DNA from: Mariniflexile jejuense
GTDB lineage: Bacteria > Bacteroidota > Bacteroidia > Flavobacteriales > Flavobacteriaceae
Assembly: GCF_042675665.1 (NCBI RefSeq)
Contig: NZ_JBHTJI010000001.1
Coordinates: forward strand, 2,582,785-2,646,784
Reading direction: 5' to 3'
DNA: 64,000 bases
The position numbers and the translations under genes are program-made. How positions within the stretch are numbered: the stretch's first letter is position 1; each line of letters starts with the position of its first letter. This document shows positions 50,797 through 58,358 of the stretch, piece by piece. The notes below the pieces were generated by a model, which did not search any database, was not told the DNA's origin, and saw nothing but the letters and a program-made list of their open reading frames with translations.

Positions 50797-50870
50797 TCCT
50801 CCTTAGCTCAGTTGGTTAGAGCATTTGACTGTTAATCAAAGGGTCCTTGGTTCGAGCCCAAGAGGGGGAG
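50797..50870 (+). tRNA. tRNA-Asn (GTT)
   Basis: Full cloverleaf: 7-bp acceptor stem (one G-T pair), D arm with GCTC/GAGC, anticodon arm TTTGA-CTGTTAA-TCAAA with GTT at 50831-50833, T loop TTCGAGC. Discriminator base is G73, as expected for Asn. CCA is not encoded in full. Confidence 0.98.
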
Positions 50871-50883
50871 CAATAAACAAGAA

Positions 50884-50914
50884 AAAGACTTTACAGAAAT
50901 GTAAGGTCTTTTTT
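50884..50914 (+). terminator. Rho-independent terminator of tRNA-Asn
   Basis: 12-bp stem (AAAGACTTTACA / TGTAAGGTCTTT) with a GAAA loop and a T-run, 13 bp after the tRNA. Confidence 0.88.
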
Positions 50915-50934
50915 GGTTTAAGTAGGTTTTGTAA

Positions 50935-51282
50935 TTATAATATTTCTTTAACGCTTTCTACTACAGCCTTAGAATTTCCAATAAAAATTTTATCATCAAC
51001 AATAATAACTGGCCTGCTTAAAAAGGTATAATGTTCTAATATGTAATGCTTATAGTCGCGTTCTTCTAGTTTTTGGGTTTTTAAATCCATTTCCTTGTAA
51101 AGTTTAGAACGTTTGCTAAAAAGTACTTCGTAACTACCTGCTAACGCTTTCATTTCATCTAATTGCTTTACAGTTATTTCTTCGGTTTTAATGTCTTGTA
51201 AAATAAAATCTGATGGTAAATTCAATTCTTTTAAAATTCTTATACATGTACTACATGTTTTTAAGTAGTAAACTTTTTTCAT
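50935..51282 (-). CDS. ArsC/Spx-family protein
   Basis: 115 residues, the normal ArsC/Spx length. Thioredoxin-like start VYYLKTCSTCIRILKELN with a CSTC pair (residues 10-13), then DIKTEEITVKQLDEMKALAG and the C-terminal FLSRPVIIVDDKIFIGNSKA, matching the family's RP-(I/V) motif. Spx regulates transcription by binding RNA polymerase; ArsC reduces arsenate. No ars genes are near and the CxxC pair resembles Spx, but the distinction cannot be made from sequence alone. Single-gene unit facing tRNA-Asn. Confidence 0.88.
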   Translation of the reverse strand: MKKVYYLKTCSTCIRILKELNLPSDFILQDIKTEEITVKQLDEMKALAGSYEVLFSKRSKLYKEMDLKTQKLEERDYKHYILEHYTFLSRPVIIVDDKIFIGNSKAVVESVKEIL

Positions 51283-51312
51283 AACAATTATATATTTTTA
51301 TTTTATTGCACG

Positions 51313-51331
51313 TACTGAACTCGTTTCAGTA
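51313..51331. repeat. extragenic palindrome
   Basis: TACTGAACTCGTTTCAGTA, 7-bp arms with a 5-nt loop, in the divergent gap between the ArsC/Spx-like gene and the DinB gene. It resembles the CTGAAnnnnTTCAG palindromes common between flavobacterial genes; a regulatory use is possible but not shown. Confidence 0.6.
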
Positions 51332-51411
51332 AAGAAGGAAATCTAATGGATTTTATTAGAAAAACAAAAGATTTATTACTTTAAAAACTATATTTATAAA
51401 AAAATTATAAC

Positions 51412-51876
51412 ATGCATTTTACATTAGAAGTACTGCCAAATACCAGACGATTTTTTAAAAAATATTTAGAAAACGTTTCACTAGAAGATTTAAACAAAAT
51501 ACCAAACGGGTTTAATAATAACATTATTTGGAATATTGGGCACATAGTTGTAACGCAACAATTATTAGCTTATAAATTATCGGGATTACCAATGATGATT
51601 ACCGATGAATTAGTTGGTAAATACAGAAAAGATTCAAAACCTGAAGGAAATGTATCGCAAGCTGAAGTTGATACCTTAAAAGTATTACTTTTTTCTACCG
51701 TTGAAAAAACAAGAGAAGATTTTGAAAATGGTATTTTTAAAAATTATCAAGAATATACTGTTTCAACTACAGGGAATACCTTAACGAATATAGATGAAGC
51801 ATTTCAATTTATAGCATTTCATGAAGGTATGCATTTGGGCTATGTAATGGCACTAATTAGAGCTATTAAAGCTTAA
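51412..51876 (+). CDS. DinB-family protein
   Basis: 154 residues, the usual DinB/YfiT size: a four-helix bundle with metal-binding His residues. His in NIIWNIGHIVVTQQ and two in FHEGMHLGYVMAL match the three-His pattern. Members include thiol-dependent S-transferases and DNA-damage-induced proteins; the exact role is unknown. The 3' end overlaps the converging DUF3298 gene by 24 bp. Confidence 0.88.
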   Translation: MHFTLEVLPNTRRFFKKYLENVSLEDLNKIPNGFNNNIIWNIGHIVVTQQLLAYKLSGLPMMITDELVGKYRKDSKPEGNVSQAEVDTLKVLLFSTVEKTREDFENGIFKNYQEYTVSTTGNTLTNIDEAFQFIAFHEGMHLGYVMALIRAIKA

Positions 51877-52575
51877 ATAGGCGCTTACTTTTTCAATAGG
51901 TATTGTAAAATCTATAATACCTGTTGAATAAGGAGCAATTTCATATTGATTGTACAGTAGTATAATGCTATTTTCGGTAAAACCTATATTTTCAGGCAAC
52001 TTAAATTCATTGGGCTCAAAAAGGTCATCTTCATCTTCAATAGCTGTATTGAAATAAGTTTTTGCTACAGTTTCAAAGGCAGCTTTATTTTTAATTAAAT
52101 CGTTGTTTTTAATACGCTTTCCTGTTGCTGCATTAAAATTTAAAAATGAAATATGGGTAGAACCATGTGCACCACCAGTATTTACATATGAAGTGATTGA
52201 TATACTAATAACTTCATGCGATTGAAATAGTATTTCGCCATCAATTTGAGCTTCCCAAGGCTGTGAAATATTTGGGAATTCGGTATTGAATGCATTATAT
52301 TCATTATTAAAAGCGTTGATGCTTTCTTCTATAGATTTTGAGGTTTTAGTATCTGTGTCGCCTACCTGTAATGCTGCAATTACCAAGTTGCTTACTTCTG
52401 TATTTATTTCAGAGCTAATTATACTATTTTCAATAGCTTTTGGAATAGTAACTTCAACTAAATTATTATTTGAAGTTGTTATTTTGGTTTCTATAAATGT
52501 TATGGTCAATTCTTCCTTGCAGTTAAAAAGAATGAAAAATAAACATAAAATTAAGGTGTATTTTTTTAGAAGCAT
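51853..52575 (-). CDS. DUF3298/DUF4163-type lipoprotein
   Basis: 240 residues. Lipoprotein signal ending at the Cys of LFFILFNCKEE. The mature domain has the DUF4163-like first part (ITTSNNNLVEVTIPKAIENS) and the DUF3298 second part (TGGAHGSTHISFLNFNAATG, then KNNDLIKNKAAFE), the same fold as the RsiV extracellular domain. RsiV binds lysozyme, but this protein has no transmembrane or sigma-binding part, so only the fold is shared. Position gives no functional clue. Confidence 0.87.
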   Translation of the reverse strand: MLLKKYTLILCLFFILFNCKEELTITFIETKITTSNNNLVEVTIPKAIENSIISSEINTEVSNLVIAALQVGDTDTKTSKSIEESINAFNNEYNAFNTEFPNISQPWEAQIDGEILFQSHEVISISITSYVNTGGAHGSTHISFLNFNAATGKRIKNNDLIKNKAAFETVAKTYFNTAIEDEDDLFEPNEFKLPENIGFTENSIILLYNQYEIAPYSTGIIDFTIPIEKVSAYLSFNSSN

Positions 52576-52655
52576 GCGTAAATTATTAACCTTCTTTAAA
52601 GGTAATTATTGCATTTTAAAACACCGAATAAAAAGTGGTTTTTTATGAAGAAATA

Positions 52656-53468
52656 TTAATTTAAATAATAAATATAGCCAACATTAACCCATACAAGCCA
52701 GTCGTTATTTTTATTATAATCTAATTGATGGTTAAGTCCATCAACCCAATCATTAAAATAGTATTGCAATCTAAAATCTAGCATAATATCTGCAAGTTTA
52801 CTAACTTTATATCTAGCACCAACACTACTAACTACAGACCAAGTGCTGCCGCCTGAAGCATCTACCGAACCTGAATCCCAACCAGAATAAAAATTCCGAA
52901 AATCTGTTACATCTCCAAAAATAACATCAGAGTTTGGGGTCATATCAACATAGGTTGTACTAACCTCAGGATTAAACGATGTGTAATGAACGCCCAAGCT
53001 TACAAAAGGAGCAACTCGGTAACCAAATGATTGAAATGAACGTATGCTTAAAGGAAAATATTCTAATTGTGTGCCAATATCCAAATTTTTAGCAACCCCT
53101 TTATGTCCTCTAAGTTGGTTCGCTTCAACAGTATTTCTGCTTGGGTCAACCCATTTTCCAAAGTGTTCTAAATTGGTTTTGTTCCAAGAAATTTCATTTC
53201 GTAGTTTAAAATGGTCGTTAAAATAAGTATCTGTAGTGTAACAATTACAATCGGCTCTATAAGCAAAGTTTATATAGTGAACTATGCCTATTCCAATTCC
53301 AGAATTACCAAAATTAGTTTCAGTATTATCTCTATTTCCAAAATCCGATCTAAACTCTACAGGTCCAGCAATAACGCCTATTTCATGGGAAAAGCCTAAT
53401 TGAGAGAAAGCTGTTTGATAGCAAGCAAACAAACATAAAAAAAAAGCTAAACGTTTCAAGTTAAGCAT
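52656..53468 (-). CDS. outer-membrane beta-barrel protein of the THC0290_0291 type
   Basis: 270 residues with a signal peptide (to about TAFSQ, residue 22). The mature part LGFSHEIGVIAGPVEFRSDF, GIGIGIVHYINFAYRADCNC and ending VWVNVGYIYYLN has the alternating hydrophobic pattern of a barrel. The GPVEFRSDFG opening resembles a flavobacterial family I have seen named THC0290_0291, whose function is unknown. Gap of 80 bp to the DUF3298 gene on the same strand. Confidence 0.7.
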   Translation of the reverse strand: MLNLKRLAFFLCLFACYQTAFSQLGFSHEIGVIAGPVEFRSDFGNRDNTETNFGNSGIGIGIVHYINFAYRADCNCYTTDTYFNDHFKLRNEISWNKTNLEHFGKWVDPSRNTVEANQLRGHKGVAKNLDIGTQLEYFPLSIRSFQSFGYRVAPFVSLGVHYTSFNPEVSTTYVDMTPNSDVIFGDVTDFRNFYSGWDSGSVDASGGSTWSVVSSVGARYKVSKLADIMLDFRLQYYFNDWVDGLNHQLDYNKNNDWLVWVNVGYIYYLN

Positions 53469-53825
53469 AATAAGATTCCGTTTTTTGAGGCATTAATAAC
53501 AACAAATATATAAAAACTCACTAAAGAAACAAATAATTATAATTTAACGACTTAAACTCAAAATTATTTATTGCGAATTTCAAAAAAAAACATCATTATT
53601 TTTAAAGATAACGTATATTTGTATCGTAAAATTGTATATTCAATAAATTTGACACATTTTAATGGTTGTTATTTAATTACGATAAAGTGCAAACAGAGTT
53701 ATCCAATCAAGTTTATTTAACAAGAAAACAATTATAAACACATGATAAATCCATACTTTTTTACTACAAAAACAAATAATTTATGGATATTGTATCTCAC
53801 CCTTTTAAAAAAATAAATAAAACTA
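53469..53825 (+). other. 357-bp gap holding the gdhA promoter, long leader and a possible upstream ORF
   Basis: A perfect -7 box TATATTTG is at 53614-53621, giving a leader of nearly 200 nt, long for this genome. Within it, an ATG at 53742 opens a 24-codon frame (MINPYFFTTK..., stop at 53814-53816) ending 9 bp before the gdhA start. ATCCATA (53747-53753) and TATGGAT (53782-53788) could pair across it. No known riboswitch is recognised. Before the promoter I see only AT-rich sequence. Confidence 0.5.
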
Positions 53826-55169
53826 ATGAAAAGTAATGTTGAAGCTTTTTTAGATCTTGTAAAAGAACGAAATGGTAATGAACCAGAGTTTTTACAAGCA
53901 GTAGAGGAAGTTGCAGAAACTGTAATTCCTTACATCGTTGAACACGATATATATTATGGAAAAAACATTTTGTTAAGAATGGTTGAACCAGAACGTGTAA
54001 TTACATTTCGCGTTTGTTGGGTTGATGATGCTGGCGAAATACAAGTAAATAGAGGTTATAGAATTCAAATGAATTCTGCCATTGGTCCTTACAAAGGCGG
54101 TTTGCGTTTTCACCCAACCGTAAATATGAGTATTTTAAAGTTTTTGGCTTTTGAACAAGTGTTTAAAAATAGCTTAACTACATTACCAATGGGTGGTGGA
54201 AAAGGCGGTAGTGATTTTGACCCTAAAGGAAAAACTGATGGCGAAATTATGCGTTTTTGCCATGCGTTTATGAGTGAATTATGTAGACACATAGGTCCAA
54301 ATACAGATGTTCCTGCGGGTGATATTGGTGTTGGTGCCAGAGAAATTGGTTTCCTTTTTGGCATGTATAAGAAACTAAAAAATGAGTTTACTGGTGTTTT
54401 AACTGGTAAAGGATTGTCTTGGGGTGGTTCATTAATTAGACCAGAAGCAACAGGTTATGGTACCGTGTATTTTGCACAAAAAATGCTTGAAACTAAAGGA
54501 AAAGACTTTTCAGGCAAGCACGTTGTAGTTTCTGGTTCTGGTAACGTAGCGCAATATGCTGTTGAAAAATGCATTCAATTAGGGGCAAAAGTGCTAACAA
54601 TGTCCGATTCCTCAGGATATATTTATGATGCAGAAGGTATTACGGCCGAAAAATTAGCGCATATCATGGATATTAAAAACGTAAAAAGAGGTAGAATAAG
54701 CGAGTACTTAGAAACATATTCAAACGCTAAATTTGTAAAAGGAAAAACACCTTGGGAAGTAAAATGTGATATTGCATTACCATGTGCAACACAAAACGAA
54801 CTAAATGAGGAAGATGCTAAAATGCTTTTAAACAATGGTTGTATTTGTGTAAGTGAAGGCGCAAATATGCCATCTACAATTAAAGCGGTTCATGCATTTC
54901 AAAAAGCCAAAATATTATATGCACCTGGAAAAGCATCAAATGCTGGAGGTGTTGCTACATCTGGTTTAGAAATGACGCAAAATTCATTGCGTTTTAATTG
55001 GACCCGAGAAGAAGTAGATTTAAAACTTAAAGATATTATGGCTAACATTCACGATTCTTGTACTAAATACGGTAAAATGGATGATGGGTATATAGACTAT
55101 GTAAAAGGTGCAAATATTGCTGGATTTGTAAAGGTAGCCGATGCTATGTTGGCTCAAGGTATTGTTTAG
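53826..55169 (+). CDS. gdhA: NADP-type glutamate dehydrogenase
   Basis: 447 residues, the typical length of the hexameric NADP enzyme. It makes glutamate from 2-oxoglutarate and ammonia. Substrate and catalytic motifs: GPYKGGLRFHPTVNMSILKF, the catalytic Lys in LPMGGGKGGSDFDP, PAGDIGVGAREIGFLFG, and the Rossmann glycines VVSGSGNVAQYA. Ends with the conserved NIAGFVKVADAMLAQG. Single-gene unit with its own promoter and a strong terminator; the long leader hints at nitrogen control. Confidence 0.98.
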   Translation: MKSNVEAFLDLVKERNGNEPEFLQAVEEVAETVIPYIVEHDIYYGKNILLRMVEPERVITFRVCWVDDAGEIQVNRGYRIQMNSAIGPYKGGLRFHPTVNMSILKFLAFEQVFKNSLTTLPMGGGKGGSDFDPKGKTDGEIMRFCHAFMSELCRHIGPNTDVPAGDIGVGAREIGFLFGMYKKLKNEFTGVLTGKGLSWGGSLIRPEATGYGTVYFAQKMLETKGKDFSGKHVVVSGSGNVAQYAVEKCIQLGAKVLTMSDSSGYIYDAEGITAEKLAHIMDIKNVKRGRISEYLETYSNAKFVKGKTPWEVKCDIALPCATQNELNEEDAKMLLNNGCICVSEGANMPSTIKAVHAFQKAKILYAPGKASNAGGVATSGLEMTQNSLRFNWTREEVDLKLKDIMANIHDSCTKYGKMDDGYIDYVKGANIAGFVKVADAMLAQGIV

Positions 55170-55188
55170 ATAAGTCTAATTAAATTTA

Positions 55189-55226
55189 AAAAAGCTTCCT
55201 AAATTTAAAGAAATAGGAAGCTTTTT
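55189..55226 (+). terminator. Rho-independent terminator of gdhA
   Basis: 12-bp perfect stem AAAAAGCTTCCT / AGGAAGCTTTTT with a 14-nt loop and T-run. Confidence 0.88.
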
Positions 55227-55271
55227 TGTTTTATTGCATATTATTTTAAACTAAAACTCGTTAGTAATAAA

Positions 55272-55279
55272 TATATTTG
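55272..55279 (+). promoter_or_regulatory. Bacteroidota -7 box for porZ-recO-TonB receptor
   Basis: TATATTTG, perfect match, 17 bp before the porZ ATG. Confidence 0.65.
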
Positions 55280-55296
55280 AGCATTAAAATTATAGT

Positions 55297-57636
55297 ATGT
55301 TTAAAAAAACCATATTAATTATAATTCTATTATGTCCTTTATTTCATAATGCACAAGATTTTTCTACACTTTGGCAAGGGCATTTTTCATATAACAATAT
55401 TAAAAAGGTTGTACAGGGCAATACTAAAATTTATGCAGCTTCAGAGAATGCTGTGTTTAGTTATGACACCCAAACTAACGAGATAAAAGAACTAAGTACT
55501 ATAAACGGTTTATCGGGTGAAACAATTTCAACTATTTATTACAGTGAAACCTACCAATTACTAGTTATTGGCTATGAAAACGGACTGATAGAAGTTGCTT
55601 TTGATGATGATGATAAAATTTTAACAGTAGTTGATATTGTAGAAAAGCCAACCATTCCACCTACACAAAAAAGAATAAACCATTTTAATGCTTTTGGTAG
55701 TGTGGTTTACATTTCAACAAACTACGGAATTTCAGTTTTTAATTTAGAACGGTTAGAGTTTGGCGACACCTATTTTATTGGTAATGGTGGAGGTCAAATA
55801 CAGGTAAATCAAACCACCATTTTTGGTAACTATATTTATGCAGCATGTTTTGGCGGAAACGGTATTAGGAAAGCGTTGGTTTCAAGCCCAAATTTAATTG
55901 ATTATCAAAACTGGCAAATTATTGTAAATGGCGATTTTAGTGCCATTGAAACTGTTGAAAACACCTTGTATACAGTCAATACAAATAGGCAAATTTTTCA
56001 AGTAATAAGCGATGCTTTAAGTAATGAGTTGTTTCAGTATGGTAATACTCCTTTAGAAGTAAAAAATGTGGAAAATAATTTAATTGTTACAACATCAAAT
56101 AATGTGTTTGTTTACACTAGTACTTTTGTGCCAATATCTCAAGTAGCAATAAGTTCAGATTTTTTAACTGAATATACGTCTGCTTCAACCGATGCTAGTT
56201 TTATTTATTTAGGCACAACCAATTTTGGCATTTTAAAAACGCCTATTGCAAATCCAAATACTTTTGAAGAATTACACCCAGAAGGTCCAATATTAAATAC
56301 CCCTTTTTCAGTTAATGCGCAACCAAATGGCGTGTGGGTTACTTTTGGTGAATACGATTTGTTTTTTAATCCTTATCCATTAAACAGTCGCGGGTTTAGT
56401 CACTTAAAAAATAAAAAATGGATTAATACGTCTTTTGAAGAGGTTTTAGATGCTAAGTGTTTAAACACCATTTCGGTTAATCCAGCAAATAACAATCAGG
56501 TTTTTATAAGTTCTTTTTTTAATGGGTTATTAGAAGTTAATGATGAGATTCCAACCAAACTATATAATGAAAAAAATAGCGGTTTAGAGTCTTTAATACT
56601 TGCCTCAGACCCAAATTATATTGATATTAGATTAGGGTCAACAGTTTTTGATAATAATGGATTATTATGGACAATTACAAGTGTAATAGATAAGCCTTTA
56701 AAATCTTTCAATCCGTTAAATAACACATGGAAATCTTATAGCTTTAGTGATATTATTCAAAGTAGAAACCTAGGATATAGTGATATGGTAATAGGTTCTG
56801 ATGGAACAAAATGGATAGCTAGTTATGAACATGGTTTTATTGGATTTAAAGAAAACGGCAGTAATTTTTTAATAAAGAATATAAAATCTGAAGAAAACAA
56901 TATGCCGTCTAATTATGTAAGAGCACTGGCAATTGATAAACGAAATCAACTTTGGATAGGTACTTTTAAAGGCTTACGTGTTTTATACAATACATCTAAT
57001 TTCTTTGAAGATACTGTTGAAGTTGACGATATTGTAATTTTAGAAGATGGCATTGCCAAAGAATTATTATTTCAGCAGTTCATAACATCTATTGAAGTAG
57101 ATGGTTCTAACAATAAATGGATTGGAACAGGCGATTCTGGCGTGTTTTATTTCTCTTCCGATGGGCAAAAAACCATATACCATTTCACAACAGATAATTC
57201 ACCATTACCATCAAACATTATAACCGATGTGTCTATTGACGATGTAAACGGTATTGTATACATAGCTACTACTAAAGGTTTGGTATCATTTAAATCGGGT
57301 GCTTCAAGTCCATTTGAAAGTTTAAAAAACGCCTACGCATACCCTAATCCTGTAAGGCCAAACTTTAATATTGTAGATCAAAAAGTAAAAATTAAAGACA
57401 TTTCAGAAAATGTAAATATAAAAATAACCGATATTGAAGGTAATTTGGTTGCCGAAGCCCAATCAAGAACCAATCAGCGTTATAGTGGCTACAATCTTGA
57501 AATTGATGGCGGAACCGCTTATTGGAACGGAAAAAATTTGGCTAACAACGTTGTAGCTTCTGGTGTGTATTTGGTTATGTTATCCGATTTAAATTCCTTT
57601 GAAACAAAAGTTTTAAAAATAATGGTGGTTAGATAA
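55297..57636 (+). CDS. porZ: PorZ-like T9SS component
   Basis: 779 residues, the size of P. gingivalis PorZ. Signal peptide (to about FHNAQ, residue 19), then two beta-propeller domains with repeated IYAASENAVFSYDTQT, LWIGTFKGLRVLYNT and KWIGTGDSGVFYFSSDG elements, and a C-terminal FlgD/T9SS-type beta-sandwich (AYPNPVRPNFN, KITDIEGNLVAEA, GVYLVMLS). PorZ supplies anionic lipopolysaccharide for cargo attachment in T9SS. The next gene recO starts inside its stop codon (ATAATG), the same linkage I know for flavobacterial porZ. Confidence 0.85.
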   Translation: MFKKTILIIILLCPLFHNAQDFSTLWQGHFSYNNIKKVVQGNTKIYAASENAVFSYDTQTNEIKELSTINGLSGETISTIYYSETYQLLVIGYENGLIEVAFDDDDKILTVVDIVEKPTIPPTQKRINHFNAFGSVVYISTNYGISVFNLERLEFGDTYFIGNGGGQIQVNQTTIFGNYIYAACFGGNGIRKALVSSPNLIDYQNWQIIVNGDFSAIETVENTLYTVNTNRQIFQVISDALSNELFQYGNTPLEVKNVENNLIVTTSNNVFVYTSTFVPISQVAISSDFLTEYTSASTDASFIYLGTTNFGILKTPIANPNTFEELHPEGPILNTPFSVNAQPNGVWVTFGEYDLFFNPYPLNSRGFSHLKNKKWINTSFEEVLDAKCLNTISVNPANNNQVFISSFFNGLLEVNDEIPTKLYNEKNSGLESLILASDPNYIDIRLGSTVFDNNGLLWTITSVIDKPLKSFNPLNNTWKSYSFSDIIQSRNLGYSDMVIGSDGTKWIASYEHGFIGFKENGSNFLIKNIKSEENNMPSNYVRALAIDKRNQLWIGTFKGLRVLYNTSNFFEDTVEVDDIVILEDGIAKELLFQQFITSIEVDGSNNKWIGTGDSGVFYFSSDGQKTIYHFTTDNSPLPSNIITDVSIDDVNGIVYIATTKGLVSFKSGASSPFESLKNAYAYPNPVRPNFNIVDQKVKIKDISENVNIKITDIEGNLVAEAQSRTNQRYSGYNLEIDGGTAYWNGKNLANNVVASGVYLVMLSDLNSFETKVLKIMVVR

Positions 57637-58355
57637 TGCTTATTTCTACAAATGCAATTGTACTTTCCAAATTAAAATATAAAGACAACGACCTAATTGT
57701 AAAATGTTATACAGAGCAGTTAGGTGTTGTTAGTTTTTTGTTACGTGGCGTTTTAAAAAGCAAAAAATCAAGTACAAAAGCAGCTTATTTTCAACCCTTA
57801 TCACAATTACAATTAAGCATAGTTTACAAGCAAAATAGGTCGTTACAAAGCGTTTCAGATACTAAAATGAATCATGTATACGTAAGCTTACACACACAGG
57901 TTTTAAAAAGCGCTATTGTTATGTTTTTATCTGAGGTGTTATCTAGTACATTAAAAGAAGAAGAACCAAACGAAACGCTTTTTAGCTATTTAGAAACCAC
58001 TTTGTTATGGCTAGATGAACAATCAGAATTTTCAAACTTTCATTTATTATTTCTTTTAAATCTATCAAAATATTTAGGATTTTATCCAGATACAGATAGT
58101 ATTGATGCGCCATACTTCAATTTAAAAGAAGGTCGGTTTGAACCAAACCAATATGGCGATTATAGTATTTCTGGTGATAATTTAATGCTTTTAAAACAGC
58201 TTTTAGGCACAACCTTTGATGCATTACAAGAAGTGAAAATAAACTCAAAACAACGTCAATCATTTTTAAATATGTTATTGCTGTATTTTGAATTACATTT
58301 AGGTAGTTTTAAACCACCAAAATCACTACAAATATTTAGTCAAGTTTTTAATTAA
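57636..58355 (+). CDS. recO: DNA repair protein RecO
   Basis: 239 residues, usual length. N-terminal OB fold (LISTNAIVLSKLKYKDNDLI, VSFLLRGVLKSKKSSTKA), then the helical domain. RecO helps load RecA onto SSB-covered DNA with RecR. The zinc-finger Cys of some RecO proteins are absent, as is common in Bacteroidota. Its start overlaps the porZ stop by one base, so translation is probably coupled. Confidence 0.95.
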   Translation: MLISTNAIVLSKLKYKDNDLIVKCYTEQLGVVSFLLRGVLKSKKSSTKAAYFQPLSQLQLSIVYKQNRSLQSVSDTKMNHVYVSLHTQVLKSAIVMFLSEVLSSTLKEEEPNETLFSYLETTLLWLDEQSEFSNFHLLFLLNLSKYLGFYPDTDSIDAPYFNLKEGRFEPNQYGDYSISGDNLMLLKQLLGTTFDALQEVKINSKQRQSFLNMLLLYFELHLGSFKPPKSLQIFSQVFN

Positions 58356-58358
58356 GCT

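Noticed and set aside
54110..54364. Antisense open frame inside gdhA
   Set aside because: It lies wholly within the confidently assigned gdhA and has no features of its own.
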